In this document: in pieces, positions 18,782 to 27,517 of the stretch
Layout: every line of letters starts with the position of its first letter
How positions within the stretch are numbered: the stretch's first letter is position 1
Source of the DNA: Pedobacter miscanthi
GTDB taxonomy: Bacteria > Bacteroidota > Bacteroidia > Sphingobacteriales > Sphingobacteriaceae
Reading direction: 5' to 3'
DNA: 46,266 nucleotides
Assembly: GCF_003315595.1 (NCBI RefSeq)
Contig: NZ_QNQU01000037.1
Location: 1-46,266, forward strand
Translations under genes and position numbers: made by a program
The notes under the pieces: model-generated
The model's database searches: none
What the model was told of the DNA's origin: nothing
The model's input: the letters and a program-made list of their open reading frames with translations, nothing else

Positions 18782-20422
18782 CTATTTATTAAAGACAGAT
18801 AAACCGTCTTGCAAGAATTTTTTGTAATTGGCTACCTCATAATCTGCACCCTGGGGCTGTGTTAACAAAGCCTCCGTTTTAGGATCCAGCAGCACATAAA
18901 AAGGCTGGGAGTTCGCCTGGAATTTTCTGGCCTGCAGATCGCTCCATTTTTTGCCTATGGTATTTAGTTTTTTTCCTTCGGGTGTAATCACTATATCTTC
19001 GGGGGCCAATTCCGATTTATCATCAACATACAACTGGATAAGTACATAATCATTGCTGATCATTTTGTACACTTCCTGATCCGGCCATACATTGTTTTCC
19101 ATTTTTCTGCAGTTCACGCAGGCATGTCCGGTAAAATCGATGAGTACGGGTTTATTCAGCTTTTTAGCTGCCATTATACCTTCGTTATAATCAAAATAGG
19201 TATTCAGCTTTAATTTTGGATGAAATTTATCGGCATATTTATGTGGGCCATCGTTTGCTATTGTTGTTTTTCCGGCCAATAAGCTGGTAGTATACAGGTC
19301 GAAATCCTGTGTTTCCTGCGGCGGTAAAAAAGCCGATATGCTGCGTAAAGGAGCACCCCAAAGGCCCGGTATAAGATAAACCGTAAAAGCTAATATTATG
19401 GTTGCAAGGAAAAGTCGTGGTACCGAAATAAAACTCAGTGGGCTATCGTGCGAAAACCTGAGCTTACCGAGCAGGTAAATGCCCATCATGCCGAAAATTA
19501 CGATCCACAGGCTTAAAAATATCTCCCTATCAAACCATTCCCAGTGGTAGGCGAGGTCTACATTGCTTAAAAATTTTAAGGCAAAGGCCAGTTCGAGGAA
19601 ACCCAGCACAACTTTAACACTGTTTAACCAACCGCCCGATTTTGGCAGCTTGTTCATAGCCGATGGGAAAAGCGCAAACAATGCAAAAGGAATAGCCAGT
19701 GCCAGCGAAAAGCCGAACATGCCTATCGCCGGGCCTAACAAAGCACCTGTTGTTGCCGCCTGTACCAGCAAGGTGCCAATAATGGGGCCGGTGCACGAGA
19801 AAGATACCAAAGCCAGCGTGCCAGCCATAAAAAATAAGCCGGCAATACCGCCTTTGTCTGAGTTGGCATCCATTTTATTTACCCACGAAGAGGGCAGGGT
19901 AATTTCGAAAGCCCCTAAAAAAGAAGCAGCGAAAGCTACCAGCAACAGGAAAAAGAAAAAATTAAAGATGCCGTTTGTAGAAAGGCTGTTCAGTGCATCG
20001 GCACCGAAAATGATGGTTACCAGCAAACCGAGTACGACATAAATAAGGATAATGAAAAAGCCATACAATGCAGCCCGTCTAAATGCTTTTCCTTTTTCAG
20101 CTCCTTTGGTGAAAAAACTTACGGTTAAAGGCAGCATCGGAAAAATGCATGGCATCAACAGGGCTGCCAAACCGCCCACAAAACCTGCAATAAAAATTCC
20201 CCATAAGGTTTTGTGGGCTTCTTTGGTTTGGATTACTGTTTTTTGAAGAACGGCAGGCGTTTTTGCAACAGAATCGTTTTTTTTAACGGTGTTGCTAACG
20301 GTTTCAGGTTTAATTTCGGTAAAAGTAAGGTTGCTGGTATCGGCGCTGTTCTGTGCATATCCACTTAAGGATATGGCACAAAGCAACAGCAACCCGAGAC
20401 AGATTTTCTTAAAGGATATCAT
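18782..20422 (-). CDS. dsbD: Thiol:disulfide interchange protein DsbD (membrane and thioredoxin domains)
   Basis: The 546-residue inner-membrane protein carries electrons from cytoplasmic thioredoxin to the periplasm. After a signal-like N-terminus and a linker comes the eight-helix transporter domain (about 70-350) with the paired cysteines Cys92 (MPCIFPMLPLT) and Cys210 (SFSCTGPIIG), then a periplasmic thioredoxin domain with CVNC at 435-438. The N-terminal DsbD-alpha domain found in the E. coli protein is missing and is encoded by the preceding separate gene, 14 bases away. Likely clients are periplasmic thiol proteins such as the TlpA-like protein at 8360. It is the last gene of an operon with cysteine synthase. 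Confidence 0.93.
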   Translation of the reverse strand: MISFKKICLGLLLLCAISLSGYAQNSADTSNLTFTEIKPETVSNTVKKNDSVAKTPAVLQKTVIQTKEAHKTLWGIFIAGFVGGLAALLMPCIFPMLPLTVSFFTKGAEKGKAFRRAALYGFFIILIYVVLGLLVTIIFGADALNSLSTNGIFNFFFFLLLVAFAASFLGAFEITLPSSWVNKMDANSDKGGIAGLFFMAGTLALVSFSCTGPIIGTLLVQAATTGALLGPAIGMFGFSLALAIPFALFALFPSAMNKLPKSGGWLNSVKVVLGFLELAFALKFLSNVDLAYHWEWFDREIFLSLWIVIFGMMGIYLLGKLRFSHDSPLSFISVPRLFLATIILAFTVYLIPGLWGAPLRSISAFLPPQETQDFDLYTTSLLAGKTTIANDGPHKYADKFHPKLKLNTYFDYNEGIMAAKKLNKPVLIDFTGHACVNCRKMENNVWPDQEVYKMISNDYVLIQLYVDDKSELAPEDIVITPEGKKLNTIGKKWSDLQARKFQANSQPFYVLLDPKTEALLTQPQGADYEVANYKKFLQDGLSVFNK

Positions 20423-20436
20423 ACGCTCTGTTCCGC

Positions 20437-20886
20437 TTATTTTACAGGAATGTTAAAATCTACCTGTTCTGGTGGCAAACATTGTTTATCATCACATACC
20501 ATAAATTCTACACTGCCTTTAACAGTTGCGGTTTTACCTTTCAGCTTTATTTTTTGCTGAAACATGACCGATTTTTCGAAATAACTTACATTCATTTTAA
20601 AGGTAGATTCGTATTTGGTAACTGCTTTTGGCTCGGTTGTCGTACCAACCAAACCGTATGTGCCCGATGATGGGAAAGTAAAGGTTGTTTTAACCGGCCC
20701 GCCTTCTTTAACAAATTGCGAATACAGGTGCCAACCCTGATCTATGGTAGCTTTAATAAATACTGTTGCTGTTGTTGCTCCTGTTTTTTTTGCAGCATAA
20801 CTCCAGGTTACGGGTTTTAAGATTTGGCTATGTGCCGCAAGATTGGCCAGGCAAATGGCAAAGACTAAAAAAGTGATTTTTTTCAT
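20437..20886 (-). CDS. Stand-alone DsbD N-terminal (alpha) domain protein
   Basis: The 149-residue exported protein has a signal peptide (FLVFAICLANLAAHSQ) and one immunoglobulin-like domain of the DsbD N-terminal type: VFIKATIDQGWHLYSQF early, and VCDDKQCLPPEQVDF at the end, where the two cysteines correspond to the active-site pair of E. coli DsbD-alpha. In E. coli this domain is fused to DsbD; here it is a separate polypeptide just upstream of the transmembrane part. It should receive electrons from the DsbD thioredoxin domain and pass them on to client proteins. It starts 29 bases after the cysteine synthase stop, within one operon. Confidence 0.88.
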   Translation of the reverse strand: MKKITFLVFAICLANLAAHSQILKPVTWSYAAKKTGATTATVFIKATIDQGWHLYSQFVKEGGPVKTTFTFPSSGTYGLVGTTTEPKAVTKYESTFKMNVSYFEKSVMFQQKIKLKGKTATVKGSVEFMVCDDKQCLPPEQVDFNIPVK

Positions 20887-20915
20887 GTTATAGTTTGTTT
20901 GTTTATAGTGGTTGG

Positions 20916-21953
20916 TTAATGTAATCTGCTAAAAGCCTGGTAATCGATAAAATCTACTTCTGGCGTAATGTAGCCTGTTTTAACAGGCTCTTCCCTCATC
21001 AGATCGGTGCTGAGGTATTTTTTGTTGCTATCCGAAAATATGGTGACTACACAACTCTGTGTGCCCATTTTTTGTTGCTGTTTTATGGCTCCGATTACGT
21101 TTGCACCCGATGATATGCCTACAGCGAGGCCCAGCTTTGAAGCCAGTTTCTGTGCCATCAATATCGCATCCCCGTCGTTCACCTGTACAACTTCGTCCAG
21201 TTCCTTTAGCTTAACAATGTCGGGTATAAATTCGTCAGAAATTCCCTGTATACGGTGGCTGCCAACTTTGTAACCGGTAGTTAAGGTTGGCGATTCAGCC
21301 GGCTCCAGCGGATGGATCTTAATGTCTGCATTCTGCTTTCTTAAGAAATTTCCAACGCCCATAATTGTTCCGCCTGTACCCACCCCGGCAACAAAAGCAT
21401 CAGGTGTGAGGTTTTTTAACCGTAGCTGTTCCCAAATCTCTTTTCCAGTGGTTTGTTCGTGAGCTTCAGGGTTGGCGAGGTTTTCGAACTGTTTAGGTAA
21501 GAAAATATCAGGGTTATGGCTGGCCATAAATTCGGCCAGTTTAATGCTGCCGATAAATCCGCCTTCCTCTTTGCTCACCAGGATAATTTCGGCCCCCAGG
21601 CTTTTAATAATATCCATGCGCTCTTTACTCAGCCAGTTGGGCATAATGATGGTTACCGGATGCCCAAGCGCCTTACCAATGGCTGCAAAAGCAATACCCG
21701 TATTACCGCTGGTAGCCTCAACAATTCTATCTCCTGCTTTGATCTTACCTTCGGTATAAGCTTTTTGTAAGGTATAAAGCGCCATCCGGTCTTTAATGCT
21801 GCCGGTTAAATTATAATGCTCGCATTTCACATAAATTAATCCTTTTTTGCCTTGATAGATATAAGAAAGCTCGAGCATTGGGGTATTGCCGATGAGCATC
21901 GAAAGATGCTCAAACTTATCCTGAAACACAGTTTGATAACTAACCATTGACAT
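20916..21953 (-). CDS. PLP-dependent cysteine synthase family protein
   Basis: The 345-residue fold-type II PLP enzyme has GNTPMLELS at 22-30, the Schiff-base lysine Lys54 in GSIKDR, the substrate loop TSGNTG at 81-86 and the phosphate-binding GTGGT at 192-196. These fit O-acetylserine sulfhydrylase (CysK/CysM), which makes cysteine from O-acetylserine and sulfide; a cystathionine beta-synthase-like role cannot be excluded because the family overlaps. Residues 1-2 may be an extension, since a second ATG lies at 21947. It is divergent from an Lrp/AsnC regulator (181 bases between starts) and leads the operon with the split DsbD, which links cysteine supply and periplasmic thiol reduction. Confidence 0.9.
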   Translation of the reverse strand: MSMVSYQTVFQDKFEHLSMLIGNTPMLELSYIYQGKKGLIYVKCEHYNLTGSIKDRMALYTLQKAYTEGKIKAGDRIVEATSGNTGIAFAAIGKALGHPVTIIMPNWLSKERMDIIKSLGAEIILVSKEEGGFIGSIKLAEFMASHNPDIFLPKQFENLANPEAHEQTTGKEIWEQLRLKNLTPDAFVAGVGTGGTIMGVGNFLRKQNADIKIHPLEPAESPTLTTGYKVGSHRIQGISDEFIPDIVKLKELDEVVQVNDGDAILMAQKLASKLGLAVGISSGANVIGAIKQQQKMGTQSCVVTIFSDSNKKYLSTDLMREEPVKTGYITPEVDFIDYQAFSRLH

Positions 21954-22055
21954 TATATTTTAAACCTCAATCATTTTGTGATTAATTACGGTAAAAGTCT
22001 ATAATGTATATTGTTTTATCAATACAAGCGTTTATTTCCATAAATTTTCTGCTAT

Positions 22056-22074
22056 ATTGCACAATAATTGCAAT
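22056..22074. promoter_or_regulatory. Inverted repeat in the cysteine synthase/Lrp divergent region
   Basis: ATTGCA and TGCAAT form a perfect inverted repeat with a seven-base AT spacer, 60 bases before the Lrp start and about 100 bases before the cysteine synthase start. Position and symmetry make it a candidate site for the adjacent Lrp/AsnC protein, which often controls its divergent neighbour. Confidence 0.4.
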
Positions 22075-22134
22075 AATTTTCAGATTGATACTGTTTTAGC
22101 AGCATCAATTATAATTTTTTTCAACCCATTAAAA

Positions 22135-22602
22135 ATGATACAGGGCGATTTAGACAAGGTAGATATACAGATATTAAAGCTTTTACAGCAGGATGCATCT
22201 TTTACCAACAAAGAAATTGCACTAAAGCTTCATAAATCTATCGCAACCGTGCACGAGCGGATCAGGCGTTTAAAGGAACAGGGGTATATTAAAAAGATTG
22301 TTGCCATCCTCGACCGTAAGAAGATAGACCGTAACCTGATCGCATTTTCGCATGTTCTGCTTAAAGAGCATACCGCGGCCACGCTGGTTAAATTTGAAAC
22401 AGAAGTTTCGAAATTCCCTGAAGTGATGGAATGTTTGCAGATGACTGGTGCACACGATTTTATACTCCGGATAGCTACCCGGGATATGGACACCTACCAT
22501 GAATTTTTACGCAATAAACTGGCTACCTTACCCAATATTACCACGGTACAGAGTTATTTTGTGCTATCGGAACCCAAAAGTGAAACTGCCTATCCGATTT
22601 AG
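22135..22602 (+). CDS. Lrp/AsnC family transcriptional regulator
   Basis: The 155-residue protein has the N-terminal winged helix-turn-helix (LDKVDIQILKLLQQDASFTN, NKEIALKLHKSIATVHERI) and a C-terminal RAM ligand-binding domain (PEVMECLQMTGAHDFILRI, LPNITTVQSYFVLSE). Members are feast/famine regulators that respond to amino acids. The ATG at 22135 was chosen because MIQGDLDKVD is the usual start; an upstream in-frame ATG at 22057 would add 26 atypical residues and overlap the inverted repeat. Its divergent neighbour is a cysteine synthase, so cysteine or a related amino acid is the likely effector, which is inference. Confidence 0.93.
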   Translation: MIQGDLDKVDIQILKLLQQDASFTNKEIALKLHKSIATVHERIRRLKEQGYIKKIVAILDRKKIDRNLIAFSHVLLKEHTAATLVKFETEVSKFPEVMECLQMTGAHDFILRIATRDMDTYHEFLRNKLATLPNITTVQSYFVLSEPKSETAYPI

Positions 22603-22980
22603 AATCTATATATTATCATAAAATCCCAACCGTTTATAATACTCTTTATCATGCGTATAACGATACGGATGAAATTCTATGTATGCCGAATACTTTAAAC
22701 TATTTTTGCTGTTCTACCAATGGCTTGGCATAATTATCCATCATTATGATTGCTTTATGCATTTTTAACCTCCATTTTAAGTGATAATTTAAGGTAACCA
22801 AATTTAAACCCTTATCATGAGTGCTGTTTCTGCAAAGTGGATTTCAAAATGTTTTCCTGAGCAGAGCCTAAGTAGTTTTTCCTTTTTAAGGACACCACCT
22901 TAAGTACCAGATCTCATAAATTACATCTGCATACCTATAACAGAGCTATTATATTTAATTAACCCTTAAACAACCAAATT
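22603..22980. other. Intergenic region, nothing recognised
   Basis: About 378 AT-rich bases between the Lrp stop and the next start. No gene, hairpin terminator or repeat was recognised; TATATTTA near 22950 is a weak -7-like element for the downstream gene without a clear -33 partner. Confidence 0.4.
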
Positions 22981-23424
22981 ATGTTAAAAAAATCACTTTT
23001 AGTAATTTTACTGCTGCTTAATATTTCAGTGGCGCTAAATGCAAAATCCGGAATACCGGCAGTTAAGAACCATGCTTTTTTTGCCTGTACTTTTACACCG
23101 AACAATTCGAATCTTTCTTATACTTACGGGCCAACTTCTTTCAGTTTAACCAATGTAAATTATGCTGCCACCTATTTTGGCAGCAATCCTTATTCGCAGG
23201 GTCAATGGGAAGTTGGTGTGGTAATCGGTTCTCTTGCCTGCCATCCTTCTACTTATATATATGGTAGAAAATTGCAAACCGACGGACGCCTGATGGAAAC
23301 CGGGATTACGGCTTCGGGTTATGTGGTAATTAAATGGGTTTCAGGTCCACCAATGCCATCTAGCGGCCCGGTAAATTATGCTGTAGATATGAGTAATGTA
23401 AATATTTCGAGCACCGGAGGTTAG
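22981..23424 (+). CDS. Small secreted protein of unknown function
   Basis: The 147-residue product has a strong signal peptide (SLLVILLLLNISVALNA). The mature part is rich in Ser, Thr, Tyr, Gly and Asn (SNLSYTYGPTSFSLTNV, GQWEVGVVIGSLACHPSTYI) and has two cysteines that could form a disulfide. The composition suggests a small all-beta extracellular protein. No family is recognised. It is monocistronic and ends in a shared bidirectional terminator facing the chitinase-like gene. Confidence 0.65.
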   Translation: MLKKSLLVILLLLNISVALNAKSGIPAVKNHAFFACTFTPNNSNLSYTYGPTSFSLTNVNYAATYFGSNPYSQGQWEVGVVIGSLACHPSTYIYGRKLQTDGRLMETGITASGYVVIKWVSGPPMPSSGPVNYAVDMSNVNISSTGG

Positions 23425-23463
23425 GCATCCATCATTCCATTATGTTATTCCTGATATAGGTAT

Positions 23464-23504
23464 AAAAAAACCGCTTTGATTATTAAATTCAAAGCGGTTT
23501 TTTT
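23464..23504. terminator. Bidirectional intrinsic terminator
   Basis: A-tract, AACCGCTTTGA, seven- to nine-base loop, TCAAAGCGGTT, T-tract: a perfect symmetrical hairpin that works on both strands between the convergent secreted-protein and chitinase-like genes. Confidence 0.85.
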
Positions 23505-23524
23505 ATTTGGTAAATGAATTTGGC

Positions 23525-24913
23525 TTAGTTAATTGCAAAATATTCCCATCCCGAAGCGGTTGCACGGGTACAGGTCATGGCCTGGGTGCCATTTTCGCTC
23601 GAAATAAATTTGCCATTATTGCCCCTTAAAGCCACTTTTCCATCTGCTGCAACAACCCAGTCGAATTTTTCCCAGTCGCCTATAGTTGGCCGGTTGCAGG
23701 TAATGGCTTGTGTTCCGTTTTCAGAAGATACATATTTACCCATGCTCCTTAGTGCTACTTTGCCACCGCCGGCATCTATAACGGTAAAGCGCTCGGTTGA
23801 TGTAGCTGTAGTAGTGGTACAGGTCATGGCGGCAGCACCATTCTGTCCGCTCACATACTTATTGTTAAAACCTTTAAGCGAAATTACAGTACCAAATGGG
23901 ATACTTGGGCCTCCGTTGTTTACACGGCCAACAAGCGTATCATAGATGGCAGTTAATAATGAATTGCTACCTGTGGCATCTGCATTAAGATCCCAGATCA
24001 TGATGCCGCCTGCCTGGTCGTAAGCCAGATTTGCTTTACTTTTAATGGTAGGAATACCGTTGTAACCTACATTTCCGAAAGTATCAGAATTCGGACTTCC
24101 GCCCTGGGCCAGAATATCTTTATAATCAACATAAGAATTAGATGACCGGCCATAGAAAGGCACACCTAGTGTTGTTTTTGCGACCGAAAGTCCGCGGCCC
24201 TGCCAGTAATTGATAGAACCTGCAGCATAACTATAAGTAGAGTGATTGGCGCCACCACCATCATAAGCCATCAGGTTAAGAAAGTCTACCGCATTGAAAA
24301 CAGCATTTTGGATACTTGCCCCGCCTTCCGAAACTACGGCTGCGGTTAGTAACTTTCCGTTATTATGAAGCTGTGTGCTTAACTGTTGCATCAGGAGCGT
24401 AAAATTATTAGCCGAAGCACCAGTATTTGGATATTCCCAGTCAATATCAACCCCGTCGAGGTTATACTGGTTTACCAAGCCCATAATGTTATTAACGAAA
24501 TTAGTGCGATAGGTCGAATTTGCCGCAAACGCTTCGAAAGCACTATCGTCACCGTTGTTCCATCCGCCAACAGCAATGGATACTTTTACACCTGCGGCAT
24601 GGCCCGAACTCACCAGACTCTGCAATTTAGATGGATTAGGCAAAGCCTGCAATCCGCCGGTTGAAGTTGGCAGAATAAAAGCATAATTTACATGTGTAAG
24701 TTTGCTGAACTGGATCTGGTTAACTGCACCCGCCCAGGAAGGCATATAACCAACTACCCTAAACGATGAACCCGGAATAAGTTCGGTAGTGGCTACTTCT
24801 TTTTTAGGCTCATTAAACAATTCCTGTTCTGGATTCATTTCCGATTTTTTACAGGAATAAAGAACGGTTAAGGCCAGCAGGGTGCCGAGCCATGTTTTTG
24901 TTGCATTTCTCAT
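23525..24913 (-). CDS. GH18 chitinase-like lipoprotein with C-terminal trefoil-like domain
   Basis: The 462-residue lipoprotein (lipobox LYSC, Cys21) carries a glycoside hydrolase family 18 barrel at about 50-330. It has the SxGG motif in VSIAVGGWN (121-129) and the catalytic DGVDIDWE at 153-160, with Glu160 as the acid. The conserved MAYDGGG and MIWDLNADATG strands are present. Residues 341-462 form three similar units of about 40 residues, each with a (K/N)Y(V/I)S(S/G)(E/Q)NG pattern followed by MTC or ITC, resembling a fascin or ricin-type beta-trefoil. The expected role is hydrolysis of chitin or related N-acetylglucosamine polymers at the cell surface, with the trefoil binding glycan. 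No chitin-uptake genes flank it. Confidence 0.92.
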   Translation of the reverse strand: MRNATKTWLGTLLALTVLYSCKKSEMNPEQELFNEPKKEVATTELIPGSSFRVVGYMPSWAGAVNQIQFSKLTHVNYAFILPTSTGGLQALPNPSKLQSLVSSGHAAGVKVSIAVGGWNNGDDSAFEAFAANSTYRTNFVNNIMGLVNQYNLDGVDIDWEYPNTGASANNFTLLMQQLSTQLHNNGKLLTAAVVSEGGASIQNAVFNAVDFLNLMAYDGGGANHSTYSYAAGSINYWQGRGLSVAKTTLGVPFYGRSSNSYVDYKDILAQGGSPNSDTFGNVGYNGIPTIKSKANLAYDQAGGIMIWDLNADATGSNSLLTAIYDTLVGRVNNGGPSIPFGTVISLKGFNNKYVSGQNGAAAMTCTTTTATSTERFTVIDAGGGKVALRSMGKYVSSENGTQAITCNRPTIGDWEKFDWVVAADGKVALRGNNGKFISSENGTQAMTCTRATASGWEYFAIN

Positions 24914-25620
24914 AAGATTTAATTAATTGGTTAGTGATTTATTTAGGTTATTTATATGCTATTGCCCAAACGATAAGGATGTTTCGATTTAGCTAAAAGC
25001 GCATAGTATCCTATCCCACCGCACCATTAATGATGCGCTAATAGTTTATTTCCAGTACCTTATCAAAACCAATGTATAATTATTATTTTATTAATGTGGT
25101 TTTAATATGACGTGATGGTATGATGTATTTGCTTTGCGAACAGTTCTAACGATTGAAATAATTTGAGGCTGGTGAGCATAGAGCAGAGGATTTGGCGTAT
25201 GGCGCTAAGCGATTAACGGCAGTTATCCACCTGGGCATAATCTTATTCTGAACATTTGGGAGTTGAAGAATAAACAACTAACTAAAAAATAAACGATAAC
25301 CTTTATCAAATGGCAATTTGCTTTAACAATTTAACAATCCTGCAATTCAACAATTGTCTCACCACAGTTAACCTCCTGAATGTAGTCGAAGGGTAAACAA
25401 TTAACCAGTTAACCCAATCACTAATAACCCAATTCTAATCCTGTTTTAATGTAATTATCAGATTTTGTTCATAAAGCAGATCAGCAGATATAAGTGCAGA
25501 TTAAAGCTTTACTTTTACGCCCAGCGGATTAATTCTTAGTAGAAACCGTAAACATTAGTTAAAGCAAAAGCCTTCCAGGATTGAAAGGCTTTTGCTTTTT
25601 TTATTATATATTATGTTATG
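24914..25620. other. Intergenic region with degenerate dispersed-repeat pieces
   Basis: About 700 bases with no gene. Fragments resemble sequences elsewhere in the window: GAGCATAGAGC and GGCGTATGGCGCTAAGCG at about 25175-25215 (compare 44626-44685), and AACAATTAACCAGTTAACC at about 25396-25415 (compare 42486-42512 and the 42006 array). CCTGAATGTAGTCGAAGGG at about 25376 resembles widespread Bacteroidota intergenic repeats. These look like decayed small repeats rather than genes. Confidence 0.45.
25561..25600. terminator. Intrinsic hairpin downstream of the DUF4394 gene
   Basis: AAAGCAAAAGCCTT and AAGGCTTTTGCTTT form a 14-base perfect stem. The longer T-run is on the plus strand, but the hairpin sits about 20 bases downstream of the minus-strand DUF4394 stop and can also serve that gene. 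Confidence 0.6.
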
Positions 25621-26217
25621 CTAAAAACCTAAACCAAGTGTAAAACCCCTTACTGCTGTAGTAATAGTTGCCCCTGCTGTTGCCGCACCGCTGGTTAAGT
25701 TTACCGAGTATAATTTTTGTACTCCGCCAACGGTAAATATACCATAGGCAAGTCCGCTTGTACCGCCGATATCGAAACCACTGGTTGCTTCAACATTTGT
25801 GCCCAAAGGACCTACATCAACTAAAGTACCGTTATTTGGTGGATCTTGTTTATATAAACGGTCGCCTGTCGAATCGATATCAAATAATACAGTTGTTGTA
25901 GCACCTGCAAAGTTATTGGTGTAGGCCGCACCTGAAATCGATGCACTGGCTAACGAAATAGAGCCATCAACCGTTAATGCACCATCATTTGGGTTGATCC
26001 TGAAATTTTGTCCGGTATTTCCAACTATCCTGATACGATCAACAGTTGGGTTAAAATCTATACCAACCTGGCTTGCCGTTAATAACGTAGTTAATGGCCC
26101 GGTACCAACCATAGCAACTGCGCCTGATGATGCGTTTATAGTATATATTCTGCTGGTACTTCCAATTGCATATAATTGTCCATTTAAAGGACGCATATCT
26201 ATACCTAAAATACTTTC
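25621..26217 (-). pseudogene. C-terminal DUF4394 domain cut off by an in-frame TGA
   Basis: This segment continues the reading frame of the gene at 26218-27150 after a single TGA (26218-26220). It encodes a second DUF4394 domain closely matching the first: ESILGIDMRPLNGQLYAIGS against the first repeat's ETILGIDFRPATGQLYGLGS, and FNPTVDRIR in both. The stop replaces a glycine codon (GGA to TGA). An internal ATG at 26196 could allow restart, but the product (191 residues) would have no signal peptide. Either a true nonsense mutation, translational readthrough or a sequence error explains it. No frameshift is needed; the frame is otherwise open to 25621. Confidence 0.75.
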
Positions 26218-27150
26218 TCAGGCCTGTATACCAGTAATCGCTTTAACCACAAGCGTCGGCATAGCTGCTGCTGGATTGAAGATCAACAATTCATTACTGT
26301 TCGATACTGCGTAGGCAACAGCTTCGGTCGGAATAGCCAGGCCGGTAATCTGCTGGTCTACATTACTGATTTTTGAAGCCTTGCCCGAATTTAAGTCAAT
26401 TAAATACAGTCCCGATTTGCCACCAACTGTTAAAGCGGCTAATGCTGCGGTACCATCAGGATTTATATCGAAACCACCAGCATCTTCAACATCAAAACCA
26501 AGGCTTCCTACTTCAACTAATTTTCCATCATTTGGTGGGTCTTGTTTATGAAGCTTATCATTTGCTACATCGATATCAAAAAGTATTGTAGTGCTGGCTC
26601 CGGCTTTATTTTGTGTGTAAGCAGCAGATGAAACTTTGGCATTGCTAATTCCATTAATTATACCATCTGTTGCAGCTACTGTTCCTGTTTCAGGGTTTAA
26701 ACGTAAATTTTGTCCTGATGAAGTTATTAAACGGATTCGGTCTACTGTAGGGTTAAAATCGAAAGCAACCGAAGTGCCGCTTAAGTTAGGGGTAAAGGGG
26801 GACGCAGAAATTGATCGGGCTGCTCCTGTTTTCTGATCAATTACATATAGGCGGCTGGTGCTTCCTAAGCCATATAACTGGCCTGTTGCCGGGCGGAAAT
26901 CGATGCCTAAAATGGTTTCTCCGGTCTGTAACCCCGAAATGCTCACCTGCGAGGTTACAGCATTAGGATTTTTGGCATTAATCAAAAGTAATTTGCCATC
27001 TGCGGTAAGGGCATAAAAGTTAATATCAGGCCCAGGAGTAAGCGTTTCTTGTTCAGGACCATTATTGCGGTCTTTTTTGCAGGCAGAAAATAAAATAGGG
27101 GTCATAATAGCCAATAGGGCCACTATGATTAAGTGTTTAGTTTTAATCAT
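26218..27150 (-). CDS. DUF4394 lipoprotein, N-terminal part of an interrupted two-domain gene
   Basis: The 310-residue product has a lipoprotein signal (TPILFSAC, Cys24) and one DUF4394 domain made of beta-propeller-like strands: INFYALTADGKLLLI, GQLYGLGSTSRLYVI, FNPTVDRIRLITSSGQNLRL and a QDPPNDGKLVEVGSLG segment. It ends as the second domain begins (AITGIQA, then stop). The intact protein would have about 509 residues. The function of DUF4394 is unknown; secreted forms are often in surface or matrix contexts. It is preceded 43 bases upstream by a small membrane-anchored protein gene on the same strand and probably shares its transcript. Confidence 0.8.
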   Translation of the reverse strand: MIKTKHLIIVALLAIMTPILFSACKKDRNNGPEQETLTPGPDINFYALTADGKLLLINAKNPNAVTSQVSISGLQTGETILGIDFRPATGQLYGLGSTSRLYVIDQKTGAARSISASPFTPNLSGTSVAFDFNPTVDRIRLITSSGQNLRLNPETGTVAATDGIINGISNAKVSSAAYTQNKAGASTTILFDIDVANDKLHKQDPPNDGKLVEVGSLGFDVEDAGGFDINPDGTAALAALTVGGKSGLYLIDLNSGKASKISNVDQQITGLAIPTEAVAYAVSNSNELLIFNPAAAMPTLVVKAITGIQA

Positions 27151-27193
27151 GTTGTGAATGTTTAATTAAGAAAATTTAGTTGGAATTAAGCGT

Positions 27194-27517
27194 TTAAGCT
27201 TGCTTTGGGGGATATTTTAATGTTTGAAGGGGGCACTTAACAAGTCGGTAATCGCCAGAAAACAATTTGTTGTTTAAGGTGGCTATACTCAAAAAATTGA
27301 TTTTTATTAAACCGTTGGAAATAAAATCTTCCAATTTAATTTTTTCTTCTGCCTGTTCATCATTTTCCTCCGTTTCGGATTTTTCGGATTTACTGCTGCT
27401 TTCTTTTACAGTTTCCTTTACAATTTTTGGTAAAGCTACGGCAGATACTGCTATTCTTCCCGCAAAAGCAATGAGGAGAATGAGTACGATTAGAAGTTTT
27501 TGATAAAGGGATGCCAT
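27194..27517 (-). CDS. Small membrane-anchored protein of unknown function
   Basis: The 107-residue product has one N-terminal hydrophobic segment (LLIVLILLIAFAGRIAVSAVAL), then a highly charged Ser/Glu/Lys-rich linker (about 38-60) and a C-terminal part with LEDFISNGLIKINFLS. The layout resembles short single-pass envelope proteins of Bacteroidota with a C-terminal outside tail. It probably forms an operon with the downstream DUF4394 gene, 43 bases away. No family is recognised; the gene is probably real because of codon pattern and context. Confidence 0.5.
   Translation of the reverse strand: MASLYQKLLIVLILLIAFAGRIAVSAVALPKIVKETVKESSSKSEKSETEENDEQAEEKIKLEDFISNGLIKINFLSIATLNNKLFSGDYRLVKCPLQTLKYPPKQA

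Noticed and set aside
19563..20042. 159-residue plus-strand frame
   Set aside because: Antisense to the DsbD membrane domain; its Ala/Pro/Lys-rich sequence is the usual shadow of hydrophobic codons.
26218..26220. TGA as selenocysteine codon
   Set aside because: The homologous repeat has glycine here, no cysteine, and no selenoprotein context was seen; a nonsense change or error is simpler.
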